64,000 bases of DNA from an uncultured Ruminococcus sp. Lineage in GTDB: Bacteria; Bacillota; Clostridia; Lachnospirales; Lachnospiraceae. Positions 24,847 to 34,386 of the stretch are shown here, in pieces (the first letter of the stretch is position 1; every line of letters starts with the position of its first letter). Position numbers and translations under genes: made by a program. The DNA is taken from the NCBI GenBank assembly GCA_900544395.1, contig UQVC01000004.1, positions 46,564 to 110,563 on the forward strand, in the 5' to 3' direction. The notes beneath the pieces are model-generated. The model saw nothing but the letters and a program-made list of their open reading frames with translations, was not told the DNA's origin and searched no databases.

Positions 24847-24876
24847 AGAAATATCCAGCAGAAAAGAGGATGGGTT

Positions 24877-25698
24877 ATGTACATTTTGTATAATAGGCTG
24901 ATTACAGCACTAAATGAAAAAAAGCCGGATTCTACAGAATTTTATATCGCAAAAATGATGGTATGGAATTTGTGGGAGCTTCCACAAATGTCGATCAGTG
25001 ATGTGGCGAAAATGTGTGCCGTTTCAAAATCGACAATTTCAAAATTTGTCAGAGATATCGGATTTGAAGATTATCTGGATTTTAAACTGGAAGCAGTACG
25101 GCAAGGAAAACGGGAAGTGTATAACAAAGACGGAAAATGCAATATTACAGATTATATTCACAGGCATGGTGTATGGGCATACGAAAAGGTATTAGCGGAA
25201 GATATCAGATCTGTGTTGTTTGGAATGGATGAAGAGCAGTTAAAACGTTTGGCAGCAGATCTGCATGAGTATCGGAATCTGGCTGCGTTTGGAATCAGTT
25301 ATTCGGAATCCGCTGCCATTAATCTGCAGCATAAGATGCATTATTATCATAAATTTTTGTATACAACGATGAATGACAAACAGCAGGAACACTACATTGA
25401 AACAGCCGATGAAGAGACGTTGATTCTGATATTTTCTAATTCGGGAAAATATATCAGCGTATATCAAAATCGCGAGGGATGTCCTGTAAAGAACACGTTT
25501 GACAAAACAAAAGCGAAAATCGTACTGGTAACATCTAACAGGCAAATGATGGAGGATGAAAGAGTCGATGAATGTATACTGCTTGAGTATGCAGATTGCG
25601 TCCAAAATCATCCGATTTTATATCAGGTGTTCATAGAACGTCTTTTATATTGCTATGAAGAGATTTATGGAGTTCCATCAGAAAATAATCACATATAA
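24877..25698 (+). CDS. RpiR/MurR-family transcriptional regulator
   Basis: This 273-residue protein has an N-terminal HTH_6 domain (ISDVAKMCAVSKSTISKFVRDIGF, about residues 38-62). It is followed by a SIS phosphosugar-binding domain (LAAFGISYSESAAINLQ, LILIFSNSGKYIS, KIVLVTSN). RpiR regulators sense phosphorylated sugars. Its position just before a GH95 glycosidase and a PTS permease suggests it controls them in response to the PTS product. SD GAGGA precedes the ATG. Confidence 0.87.
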   Translation: MYILYNRLITALNEKKPDSTEFYIAKMMVWNLWELPQMSISDVAKMCAVSKSTISKFVRDIGFEDYLDFKLEAVRQGKREVYNKDGKCNITDYIHRHGVWAYEKVLAEDIRSVLFGMDEEQLKRLAADLHEYRNLAAFGISYSESAAINLQHKMHYYHKFLYTTMNDKQQEHYIETADEETLILIFSNSGKYISVYQNREGCPVKNTFDKTKAKIVLVTSNRQMMEDERVDECILLEYADCVQNHPILYQVFIERLLYCYEEIYGVPSENNHI

Positions 25699-25705
25699 AA
25701 ATCAG

Positions 25706-25763
25706 AAAACAGAGATTTTAAAGTTTCCAAAATTCGAACTTTTTAAAATATCTGTTTTTTTTT
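25706..25763 (+). terminator. Terminator-like hairpin between rpiR-type gene and GH95 gene
   Basis: An imperfect stem pairs 25706-25725 with 25737-25758 and is followed by a long T-run. Its 5' part contains the 19 bases shared with 7281-7299. A TATAAT at 25766-25771 directly after it may be the -10 for the downstream gene, so this could be attenuated readthrough plus a fresh start. Confidence 0.6.
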
Positions 25764-25812
25764 ATTATAATAGTAGTTACAAATAGAGCTTTATTTGAAA
25801 GAAGGAGGAACT

Positions 25813-28119
25813 ATGGGAAAGATTTTTTTCCGGAAAGAAGCAGAGGAGTGGAATCAGGCATTTCCAGTTGGAAATGGATTTCTTGGAGCAATGGTATTTG
25901 GAAACACTGCAAAAGAAAGAATACAGGTAAATGAAGATTCGGTATGGTCAGGTGGTTTTTCTGACAGGGTGAATCCAGATGCGTCAAAATATTTGAAAAA
26001 GATCCGGGAATCTTTGTTTGCAGGGAATGTTCGGGAAGCGGAAAAACTGGCAGAGCAAAGTATGTACGCAACTTGTCCGAATATGCGTGTATATCAGCCC
26101 TTGGGGGACATCTGGATCCGTTTTTTGGATCAGGAAGTAACGCCCAGACTGGTTCGGGATGAAAGCGGTCTTCCGTATTTGCAGGAGTGTGCAGTCGAAG
26201 CGGAATCATATCAGAGAACATTGGATGTGGAAGAGGCAGTTGGAACGATCACGTATTGTGTCAAAGAGAAGGAATGGAAAAGGGAATTTTTTGTTTCGAA
26301 TCCGGCACAGGCAGGGATGTATCGTATTTCTGCAGAAAGTGAAGAGGGGATCAACCTTGAGATATCTGCGACCAGAAAAGACAACCGTTCAGGAAGAGGG
26401 ATTTCCTGCTGCGACCGGATCCAGGCACAGGACAATCAGTATATCTGGCTGGAAGGAGCATCTGGAGGTCAGGACGGGATTGCTTTTGTCATGGGGGTGC
26501 GTATCATTGCCTGCGGCGGAAGGCAATATCAGATGGGAAGCCGTATTATTGTAGAACAGGCGAAACAAGTTCTGATCTGTTTTACGGGGAGAACAACGTT
26601 CCGATCAGAAGAGCCGAAACAATGGTGCAGGAAACGTCTGGAACAATTATCTTTAGGCACATATGAAGAAAGAAAAAAAGAGCACATTGAGGATTATCGG
26701 TCGTATTTTGATACCTGTCGTCTTGTGCTTGAACAAAAGCAAAGTCTGGAACATTTGACAACACCGGAGCGATTAAAACGAATCAGAGCAGGAGAAAATG
26801 ATATCGGGCTGATCAATCTGTACTATGATTTTGCAAGATATTTGCTGATTAGTTCCAGCAGAGAAGGAAGTCTGCCGGCAAATTTGCAGGGAATCTGGAA
26901 TGAAGAATTTGAACCTATGTGGGGAAGCAAATATACCATTAATATCAATATTCAGATGAATTACTGGATGGCAGAAAAAACAGGATTATCTGCGTTGCAC
27001 CTTCCGCTTTTAGAACATTTGAAGCGTATGTATCCAAAAGGAAAAGAAGTTGCAGAGTCTATGTATCAGGCAGAAGGATTTTGCTGTCACCACAATACCG
27101 ATATATGGGGGGACTGCGCACCACAGGATTATCACACCAGTTCTACAATATGGCCAATGGGAGGCGCATGGTTGTGTCTTCATATATACGCACATTATCA
27201 ATACACAAAAGATGTGGAGTTTTTGAAAGAATATTTTCCGATTTTAGAGGACAGTGTTCGGTTTTTTGTGAATTATATGGTTCAGAATCCAGACGGAAAG
27301 TGGGTGACAGGTCCGTCAAGTTCTCCGGAAAATATCTATATTACAGAAGAAAACCAGTATGGATGTCTTTGTATGGGACCAACGATGGATATCGAAATCG
27401 TAAGAGAATTGTTTGGAGATTATGTAAAAGCAGCAGCAATTCTGGAACAAGAAGGAGCATTCACTGAGATCGTGAAAGAGAGAATGGAAAATCTGCCGGA
27501 ATTAAGGATTGGAAAATATGGGCAGATTCAGGAGTGGGATCAGGATTACGAAGAACTGGAAGTAGGACATCGACATATTTCACAGTTGTTTGCCCTGTAT
27601 CCAGCACAGCAGATTCGAAAGGATAAGACTCCGAAATTGGCAGAGGCTGCAGAAAAAACGCTTGCTCGTCGTTTGGAAAATGGCGGTGGACATACCGGGT
27701 GGAGCAAAGCATGGATCATTCTGTTTTTTGCAAGACTATGGAATGGAAAAAAAGCGTATCAGAATCTACAGGAATTATTAGCAGATGCAACATTAGATAA
27801 TTTGTTAGACAATCATCCGCCATTTCAGATTGACGGAAATTTTGGAGGGGCTTGCGGGATTTTAGAAATGATCGTACAGGATTTTGAAGATACGGTGTAT
27901 GTTCTTCCTGCTTTGCCGCGTGAGATTCCAGAGGGAAGGGTGAATGGGGTTCGAACCAAAAGCGGATTTCTTTTGAATATGGAATGGACAAGTGGCAGAG
28001 TAAAACGAGTGGAATTAAAATCTGTTCACGGAACAGAGATTACCATTGTAAATGAGGCATTGGAATCAAGAAAGATCCAGTGTGAAAAGGGAGAAACGGT
28101 AATTCTTGTATTTGAATGA
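25813..28119 (+). CDS. GH95 alpha-L-fucosidase (or alpha-L-galactosidase)
   Basis: This 768-residue glycoside hydrolase family 95 enzyme removes terminal alpha-1,2-linked L-fucose, with inversion. It opens with PVGNGFLGAMVFG and NEDSVWSGG. The asparagine-rich catalytic stretch YTININIQMNYWMAE, the general-acid region GQIQEWDQDYEE and QIDGNFGGACGILEM are in family order. There is no signal peptide, so it acts in the cytoplasm on imported oligosaccharide. ATG 25813 is set by AAGGAGG at 25802-25808. It is coupled to a PTS permease gene 16 bases downstream. Confidence 0.92.
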   Translation: MGKIFFRKEAEEWNQAFPVGNGFLGAMVFGNTAKERIQVNEDSVWSGGFSDRVNPDASKYLKKIRESLFAGNVREAEKLAEQSMYATCPNMRVYQPLGDIWIRFLDQEVTPRLVRDESGLPYLQECAVEAESYQRTLDVEEAVGTITYCVKEKEWKREFFVSNPAQAGMYRISAESEEGINLEISATRKDNRSGRGISCCDRIQAQDNQYIWLEGASGGQDGIAFVMGVRIIACGGRQYQMGSRIIVEQAKQVLICFTGRTTFRSEEPKQWCRKRLEQLSLGTYEERKKEHIEDYRSYFDTCRLVLEQKQSLEHLTTPERLKRIRAGENDIGLINLYYDFARYLLISSSREGSLPANLQGIWNEEFEPMWGSKYTININIQMNYWMAEKTGLSALHLPLLEHLKRMYPKGKEVAESMYQAEGFCCHHNTDIWGDCAPQDYHTSSTIWPMGGAWLCLHIYAHYQYTKDVEFLKEYFPILEDSVRFFVNYMVQNPDGKWVTGPSSSPENIYITEENQYGCLCMGPTMDIEIVRELFGDYVKAAAILEQEGAFTEIVKERMENLPELRIGKYGQIQEWDQDYEELEVGHRHISQLFALYPAQQIRKDKTPKLAEAAEKTLARRLENGGGHTGWSKAWIILFFARLWNGKKAYQNLQELLADATLDNLLDNHPPFQIDGNFGGACGILEMIVQDFEDTVYVLPALPREIPEGRVNGVRTKSGFLLNMEWTSGRVKRVELKSVHGTEITIVNEALESRKIQCEKGETVILVFE

Positions 28120-28135
28120 AAAGAGAGGAATAGAG

Positions 28136-29566
28136 ATGAAATACGAAAAAATGATCAGGGAGATCGTAGATGCGATCGGAGGAAAAGAAAATATTCAGAA
28201 TGTATATCATTGTGCGACAAGACTTCGATTTCAGTTGAAACAGGAGAACACAGTGCAGGATGAAACAGTAAAAAATATAGAAGGGGTACTTTCTGTTGTG
28301 AAAGGAGGCGGACAGTATCAGGTTGTCATTGGCCGTCACGTTGGAGACGTATATCAGGAACTGGTATCGATGTATGGACTGCAAACAGAAGAAAGCGGAT
28401 TAAAAGATGCAAAAGAATTTAAAGAGGAAATGAAAGATAAAAAAATTTCCAGTCGCTTTATTGATACTATTTCAGGAGTCTTTACTCCAATTTTGAATTT
28501 GCTGATCGCAACAGGAATCATTAAATGTTTCCTGGCTTTGATGACTGCGACGGGGCTGATGGATGCAACGGCCGGAACGTATCAGATTTTGTCCATTGCA
28601 GGGGATTGCTTTTTTTACTTTATGCCAGTCTTCTTAGGATATACAGCAATGAAAAAGTTTGGAGGCACACCATTTGTCGGGATGGCCATTGGTGCAGCTC
28701 TTGTGTATCCGTCAATCGCGGTTATGATGGGAGGAGAACCGCTGTATACCGTATTTGCAGGTACGATTTTTGAATCACCGGTCTATGTTACATTTCTGGG
28801 GATTCCGGTAATTCTGATGAATTATGCAAGTTCTGTGATTCCGGTTGTGTTGGTCTGCTTCTTTGCGGCAAAGCTGGAAAGAGTTTTAAACCGCCATATT
28901 CCGGAATTGGTAAAAGCATTTGTGGTGCCAATGCTCACGATTTTAGTCAGTGTCGTAGCAGGACTTTTGGTATTGGGACCGATCGCAACGTTTGCCAGTG
29001 ACCTGTTGGGAGCTTTTATGGGATTCTTATTTGAAATCAATTCTACAGTTTGTGGTTTCCTCTATGGAGCGCTGATCCAGGTATGTGTGATGTTCGGAGT
29101 ACATTGGGGATTTGTAGCATTGAATGTGAATAATATGGCAACATTGGGATATGATGCAATTACGATCGCAGGTCTGGCTTCTGCATTTGCACAGGCAGGA
29201 GTAGTTCTGATGATCATGTTAAAGACGAAAAATAAGAAATTAAAAGGAGTATGCGGTCCGGCAATCATTTCTGCAATGTTTGGAATTACAGAACCTGCGA
29301 TTTACGGAGTGACATTGCAGTTTAAACGTCCGTTTATCCTTGCGTGTCTGGCTTCCGGTATCGGTGGAGCGATTATTGGATTTGGCGGAGTCAAACAGTA
29401 TTCAGCCGGAACAAATGGAATTTTTGGATGGCTGCAGGTAATCAATCCACAGACAGGTTTTGATTCTACAGTGGTTGCGGCAATCCTTGCATGTGTTGTA
29501 AGTTTTGTGTCTGCAGTTCTTCTTATGAAGATATTTGATAAAAAATTGGGAATTGATAATATCTAA
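28136..29566 (+). CDS. PTS EIIBC permease, beta-glucoside/sucrose family
   Basis: This 476-residue PTS permease has an EIIB domain (residues 1-85) with the phosphorylated cysteine C26 in NVYHCATRLRF, and an EIIC domain with about ten hydrophobic segments, including GITEPAIYGV. There is no EIIA domain, and no EIIA gene in the window, so it must borrow a general EIIA. Family members carry alpha- and beta-glucosides, trehalose or sucrose. Pairing with a cytosolic GH95 enzyme points to a fucosylated or related substrate, which would be new for this family as far as I know (inference). Confidence 0.88.
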   Translation: MKYEKMIREIVDAIGGKENIQNVYHCATRLRFQLKQENTVQDETVKNIEGVLSVVKGGGQYQVVIGRHVGDVYQELVSMYGLQTEESGLKDAKEFKEEMKDKKISSRFIDTISGVFTPILNLLIATGIIKCFLALMTATGLMDATAGTYQILSIAGDCFFYFMPVFLGYTAMKKFGGTPFVGMAIGAALVYPSIAVMMGGEPLYTVFAGTIFESPVYVTFLGIPVILMNYASSVIPVVLVCFFAAKLERVLNRHIPELVKAFVVPMLTILVSVVAGLLVLGPIATFASDLLGAFMGFLFEINSTVCGFLYGALIQVCVMFGVHWGFVALNVNNMATLGYDAITIAGLASAFAQAGVVLMIMLKTKNKKLKGVCGPAIISAMFGITEPAIYGVTLQFKRPFILACLASGIGGAIIGFGGVKQYSAGTNGIFGWLQVINPQTGFDSTVVAAILACVVSFVSAVLLMKIFDKKLGIDNI

Positions 29567-29592
29567 TCCTCTAATAATATAGAAAGAATGTG

Positions 29593-29625
29593 AAAATGGT
29601 GTCGGATGATTCCGGCATCATTTTT
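29593..29625 (+). terminator. Terminator after the PTS gene
   Basis: A 13-bp stem including G-U pairs (29593-29605 with 29612-29624) and a 6-base loop, ending in five Ts. Confidence 0.75.
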
Positions 29626-29644
29626 GCATCCTGTAAATTTTACT

Positions 29645-29672
29645 TTCACAATCCCGGTCTTTGTTGTATACT
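29645..29672 (+). promoter_or_regulatory. Promoter of the two-component operon
   Basis: TTCACA (29645-29650) and TATACT (29667-29672) are 16 bases apart, upstream of the response-regulator gene at 29726. Confidence 0.5.
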
Positions 29673-29725
29673 AGGCGTAGACATTTCTGTATTTTCGACA
29701 GAAAGTGCGGTGGGAGGATCCAAAC

Positions 29726-31330
29726 ATGTATAAAGTATTATTGGTGGATGATGAAATCCTGGTTCGGGAAGCAATCAGTGCGAAGATAGAATGGGAACAG
29801 ATCGGTTTTGAGCTGGTGGGGGATTGCGAGAATGGAAAGGATGCGATAGAGTTTGTCAAAGAACATCCGGTAGATTTAGTATTGACAGATATTTGTATGC
29901 CCTATATAGACGGGATGGGGCTGAGCAGATATTTATATGAAAATATGCCGCAGACGAAGATCGTGATATTTAGCGGTTACAGTGACTTTGAATACGCAAA
30001 GCAGGCAATTCAATATAAAGTAGCCGAATATTTACTGAAACCAGTGACTGCAAAAGAACTGACAGAAGTGCTGATCCGGATTCGGGAAAAGCTGGACAGC
30101 GAACGGTCGGAAGAAGAGAAGATCGATGTCTTAAAAAAGGCATATCGTACGTATACGAAGAATGAGGCGCTCATTATTTCAAAGACATTGTCCAGACTGA
30201 TCCAGGGGACGCAGGCGATCGAGACCAGCATGGAAGAATTAAAAGAATTTGGAATTGAACTAGGCGGCGCATTTTACAGAGTTGTGACGACCGATATCGA
30301 TGTGTATTCCAGCCTGTACGATACCGATGAAGAACTGAAAAAAGAGAGCGCGCTGATGTCATTTGTAGTAGAGAATATCAGTCATGAGATCGTGAGCAAT
30401 CACAATGCGGGAATTGCATATCGAGATTCAGACAGCAGAGTCTGTATGTTATTATGGACGGACACACCAAAAGAGTTCCGTCAGGAAGCTCGTGAGATTT
30501 GTCAGGAGATCCAGGAGATGGTACGACAGGCCATGCAGTTGAGCGTTTCTATCGGAATGGGGACTTATGTAGAAAAGCTGGAAGATCTTCCAAAATCATA
30601 TGAAGCAGCGGTGCAGACATTAAAATACCGCTATACCAGAGGAAGTGGACAGGTGTATGACTGCGAAAGTTCCATGAGCTGCGGCAATCTCCTGGAGCTG
30701 GAGCAGGATTTTCATGAAATCGAAGAGGTGGCAAAGGGGAAAAGAACCGAAGAATTATTTGATATTCTGGATCATGTAGAGAACTGGATCTGTCATGGAT
30801 ATGTAACTAGAGGCCAGGCAGTCTCCTGGCTTCGGCAGATTATGGTGATCCTCTACGGAGTGGTGCGCAGGGCAAATGAAGATTTTGTGCTTTCCGAAGA
30901 AGAAATGGAAGAAATCATGGAAGCCCGCAGTTTTGAAACTGCTATGGAAAAAGTGAAAAAGTATGCAAAAAAAGCAATGGAGGCTATGGAGATGGCAGGA
31001 CAGTCCAGCGGAGAACGTTGGGCAAGACAGGCTTTGGAGTATCTGAAAGAGAATTACAGCAATCCGTCTCTTGCGCTAAATGATGTATGCGAACATCTGA
31101 ATATCAGTACCAGCCGGTTCAGCAGTGTATTTAAAGAGGCGACAGGAAAGACCTTTACAGAAGCGCTCAATGGGATACGGATGGAACGTGCCAAGCAGCT
31201 GCTTCGGGAAACCAGTCTGAAGAATTATGAGATTGCAGAAAAAGTAGGATTTAGCGATCCACATTACTTTAGCATCGCATTCAAAAAGATGACAGGGCGC
31301 ACTCCAAAAGAATATGCCAGGGAGAATTAG
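29726..31330 (+). CDS. YesN-type response regulator with AraC output domain
   Basis: This 534-residue regulator has a receiver domain (residues 1-120) with VLLVDDE, the phospho-acceptor D55 in LVLTDICMP, and the conserved Lys in LLKPVT. A central region of about 270 residues follows, and a C-terminal AraC helix-turn-helix pair (about 430-534, DVCEHLNISTSRFSSVFK and GFSDPHYFSIAFKKMTG). It forms a pair with the kinase starting 3 bases downstream. It probably activates the ABC importer behind it. ATG 29726 follows GGGAGG. Confidence 0.92.
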   Translation: MYKVLLVDDEILVREAISAKIEWEQIGFELVGDCENGKDAIEFVKEHPVDLVLTDICMPYIDGMGLSRYLYENMPQTKIVIFSGYSDFEYAKQAIQYKVAEYLLKPVTAKELTEVLIRIREKLDSERSEEEKIDVLKKAYRTYTKNEALIISKTLSRLIQGTQAIETSMEELKEFGIELGGAFYRVVTTDIDVYSSLYDTDEELKKESALMSFVVENISHEIVSNHNAGIAYRDSDSRVCMLLWTDTPKEFRQEAREICQEIQEMVRQAMQLSVSIGMGTYVEKLEDLPKSYEAAVQTLKYRYTRGSGQVYDCESSMSCGNLLELEQDFHEIEEVAKGKRTEELFDILDHVENWICHGYVTRGQAVSWLRQIMVILYGVVRRANEDFVLSEEEMEEIMEARSFETAMEKVKKYAKKAMEAMEMAGQSSGERWARQALEYLKENYSNPSLALNDVCEHLNISTSRFSSVFKEATGKTFTEALNGIRMERAKQLLRETSLKNYEIAEKVGFSDPHYFSIAFKKMTGRTPKEYAREN

Positions 31331-31333
31331 AGC

Positions 31334-33139
31334 ATGAAAAACCGGGATAAGACACTATTTGGAAGGTTTAAAAGCATTCAGGATGCGATTCTGCTGTCGT
31401 TTTCGGCGCTGGTTATTGTAGCAGTGCTGATTTTCCTGCTGATCGCGATGGACTTTACAAAAAAGACGATTTATGAGAATTCCAGTTCTTCCATGTCCCA
31501 GCTGATCAAGCAGGTCAATTATGACATCGATTCGTATATTGATTATATGGAAAATATTTCCTGGGTGATCGCCAATGGAAGCGATGTGCCCAGGTATTTA
31601 TTTGAAGAGGGACAGACTCAGCAGGAGCTTGAGGAAGAGCGAGAACGTATTCTGACACAGTTTAATACGATCATGGAAAGTCGTTCCGATATTTATAATA
31701 TTGCAGCTGTGGCCAATAATGGGAAAGCGCTGATCAACCATGGCAGTGCAAAATTAAATGAATATGTGGATATCAGACAACAGGACTGGTATCAGGCGGC
31801 TCTCCGTTCGCCAAGTGGGATTTCCATTTCCTCCTCCCATGTGCAGAATGCCATTGCGGGAAGTTATCATTGGGTGATCACCCTGAGCCGTGCGATCATC
31901 AATAACCAGACTGGAGAGCGGGAAGGCGTTTTTTTTGTAGATCTCAACTATAGTGCCATCAGCGGGCTGTGCAGCAACACCTCTATGGGCAACAAAGGGT
32001 ATATGTTCATCCTGGATGAACAGGGAAGCATGATCTATCATCCCAAACAGCAGCTGATCTATGGAGGCTTAAAAGAAGAGCGGATTGACGAGATTTTAAA
32101 TTCCAGGGAAAACTATCTGGAGACAGAAGAAGGGGCAGAAAGCAAACTGTATACCATGTCAAAATCCGAAAAGACAGGATGGACCGTGGTAGGTGCTGCA
32201 TATGTATCAGAGTTGATGAAAAACAATCAACAGGCCCAGATGATGTATCTGTTGGCTGCTCTGGGCATTTTATTAGGAGTGATCATCATTTCCAGTTTTA
32301 TTTCCCGTGAGATCACCAAACCACTCCGAAGACTCCGGGATTCGATGAATCTGGTACAGGAAGGAAATTTTGAAGAGGCGAATGTAGAGATTACGGCAGA
32401 AAATGAAATTGGAAGTCTCAGCAGATCGTTTAATGCCATGACACGCCGGATCCGTGCGCTGATGGAGCAAAATATTTATGAACAGCAGCAGAAACGGAAA
32501 AGTGAGATGAAGGCACTGCAGGCACAGGTAAACCCGCATTTTCTCTATAACACGCTGGATTCTATCATCTGGATGTCCGAAGCAGGAGAAAATGAGCAGG
32601 TGGTACTGATGACGGCAGCTCTTGCAAAACTGCTGCGGCAAAGTATCAGCAATGATCGGGAGCAGATTACCATTTCGGAAGAAATCGAATATGTGAGAAG
32701 CTATCTGACCATTCAGAAAATGCGCTATAAAGATAAACTGGAGTATACCATTGATGTGGAAGATCGTATTTTGAATGTCATGATCATCAAATTTGTGCTG
32801 CAGCCATTGGTGGAGAATGCGATTTATCATGGATTGAAGTACAAAGAGACCAAAGGGAATTTAAGCATCCGTGGGTATCGAAAGGGAAACCGAATCTGTC
32901 TTGTGGTTGCAGATGATGGTGCAGGGATGGAGGAAGAAGAACTGGAACACATTCTGGAAAAGAAAGAGAAGAAAACCAAATCCAATGGTGTGGGGGTTTA
33001 CAATGTGCAGAAACGGCTTCAGCTGTATTATGGTCCGGAATATGGGATTTCTTATATAAGCAGAAAAGGGGAGGGAACTGTTGCAACAGTCACGATCCCG
33101 CTGGACGGAGGGAAGAATCATGAAGACACAGGCAGGTAA
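31334..33139 (+). CDS. YesM-type sensor histidine kinase
   Basis: This 601-residue membrane kinase has a first transmembrane helix at about residues 18-40, an extracellular sensing domain with a Cache-like fold to about residue 295, and a second helix (YLLAALGILLGVIIISSF). HAMP follows, then a His_kinase domain with the phospho-His in QVNPHFLYNTLDS, and an ATPase domain with NAIYHGLK and DDGAGM. It belongs to the YesM/LytS-like group that pairs with YesN regulators. The 3' end overlaps the next gene by 20 bases. Confidence 0.92.
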   Translation: MKNRDKTLFGRFKSIQDAILLSFSALVIVAVLIFLLIAMDFTKKTIYENSSSSMSQLIKQVNYDIDSYIDYMENISWVIANGSDVPRYLFEEGQTQQELEEERERILTQFNTIMESRSDIYNIAAVANNGKALINHGSAKLNEYVDIRQQDWYQAALRSPSGISISSSHVQNAIAGSYHWVITLSRAIINNQTGEREGVFFVDLNYSAISGLCSNTSMGNKGYMFILDEQGSMIYHPKQQLIYGGLKEERIDEILNSRENYLETEEGAESKLYTMSKSEKTGWTVVGAAYVSELMKNNQQAQMMYLLAALGILLGVIIISSFISREITKPLRRLRDSMNLVQEGNFEEANVEITAENEIGSLSRSFNAMTRRIRALMEQNIYEQQQKRKSEMKALQAQVNPHFLYNTLDSIIWMSEAGENEQVVLMTAALAKLLRQSISNDREQITISEEIEYVRSYLTIQKMRYKDKLEYTIDVEDRILNVMIIKFVLQPLVENAIYHGLKYKETKGNLSIRGYRKGNRICLVVADDGAGMEEEELEHILEKKEKKTKSNGVGVYNVQKRLQLYYGPEYGISYISRKGEGTVATVTIPLDGGKNHEDTGR

Positions 33140-34118
33140 ACGGGTATTTGCAGCGCTGACCGTAGGAGTCATGTTTTTGCTCCTGCTTTTGATTGCTGTG
33201 GGGGTTCTTCAGGAAAGTTCCCATGAGAAACGGGTCTATCAGATTATGTTGATTCCCAAAACAGTAGACCCTACCAATGATTTCTGGACAGGTCTGACCG
33301 AAGGAGCAAAGCTGGGGGCAGAGGAATTTGGATGTGAGATCAAAGTGGTCGGCGGAACTGCAGAAAATGATTATGAGGGACAAAATGAGATTATTGAGAC
33401 CTGCATAGAAAAGGATCCGGATGCACTTCTGATCGCACCATGCAGTTACAGCGAAAGCACAGAGGCGATTGAGAAGGCAGTGGCAGCAGGGATTAAAGTG
33501 ATCCTGATCGATTCTGTGATTGATAAGGAAATTGCAAATGGGGTTGTGGCCACCAATAATTTTAAGGCAGGACAGGAACTGGGAGAGTATACCAGCACTC
33601 TGTTAACAGAGGACTCTCGAATCGGGATCATCTCTCATGTGCAAGGTTCTTCTACTGCAGCAGAAAGAGAAGCAGGAGTAAGAGACGGACTGGGAGAATT
33701 TCAGGATCAGATTGTAGATATTGTATATTGCAACTCTTCTTATGAAGTGTCCTCCGAGCTGACCAGAAAAATGTTAAAGGCACACCCGGAAATTGATACC
33801 CTGATCGGAACCAATGAATATGCAGCCGTGGGAGCGGCAAGAGTGGTGAAAGCACAACAGCTTGGAGAGCAGATCCAGGTAGTGGGAGTGGATAACTCTG
33901 TGGAGGAAATCCAGCTTCTGGAGGCTGGGATCATCCAGGGAATTGTCATCCAGAAACCGTTTAATATCGGATATCTGGGAGTGCAGCAGGCAGTTAAGGC
34001 TGTGGAAGGATATCCGATGGAATACAATCTGGATTCCGGATGTAAACTGATCACAAAAGAAAATATGTACGAAGAGGAAAATCAAAGACTGTTATACCCA
34101 TTTTCCGGTCAACAGTAA
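33120..34118 (+). CDS. Membrane-anchored sugar-binding protein of the sensing system
   Basis: This 332-residue periplasmic-binding protein (type 1, ribose/galactose class) has an uncleaved-looking N-terminal membrane segment (VFAALTVGVMFLLLLLIAVG) and no lipobox cysteine. Binding-protein motifs follow: VDPTNDFWTGLTEGAKLGAEEFG, DALLIAPCS, TLIGTNEYAAVGAARV, and VVGVDNS. It is joined to the kinase gene by a 20-base overlap, not to a permease. I therefore read it as the ligand sensor that talks to YesM, a three-component arrangement known in Clostridia. ATG 33120 follows GGAGGGA. Confidence 0.85.
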   Translation: MKTQAGKRVFAALTVGVMFLLLLLIAVGVLQESSHEKRVYQIMLIPKTVDPTNDFWTGLTEGAKLGAEEFGCEIKVVGGTAENDYEGQNEIIETCIEKDPDALLIAPCSYSESTEAIEKAVAAGIKVILIDSVIDKEIANGVVATNNFKAGQELGEYTSTLLTEDSRIGIISHVQGSSTAAEREAGVRDGLGEFQDQIVDIVYCNSSYEVSSELTRKMLKAHPEIDTLIGTNEYAAVGAARVVKAQQLGEQIQVVGVDNSVEEIQLLEAGIIQGIVIQKPFNIGYLGVQQAVKAVEGYPMEYNLDSGCKLITKENMYEEENQRLLYPFSGQQ

Positions 34119-34129
34119 GGCAGAATGGT

Positions 34130-34177
34130 AAAAAATTACACTGAAAGGTATAAAAATATCTGACAGTGTAATTTTTT
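34130..34177 (+). terminator. Terminator after the sensing operon
   Basis: A perfect 14-bp inverted repeat (AAAAAATTACACTG, 34130-34143, with CAGTGTAATTTTTT, 34164-34177) closes the operon. The 200 bases between it and the permease gene at 34387 hold A/T-rich DNA with -10-like TATACT/TATAAA (34225-34235) and no convincing -35, consistent with an activator-dependent promoter. Confidence 0.8.
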
Positions 34178-34386
34178 AACCTTTTTTAGGAAAATTTTCG
34201 ATTTCCTTAAGAACTAAGAAATACTATACTATAAATAAATCTTGGTTCGACAAATCATGGAGTTCTGAAGTCCTGTGCATTCGGTTGAGAATGACAGGAA
34301 AAAAGAAGTCTGTGAAGGTGGAAGAAAAAGATGGAAAAGAGTCCGCATTTTCCATGAGCGGAACGAAAGAAATAGGAGGATGAAAA

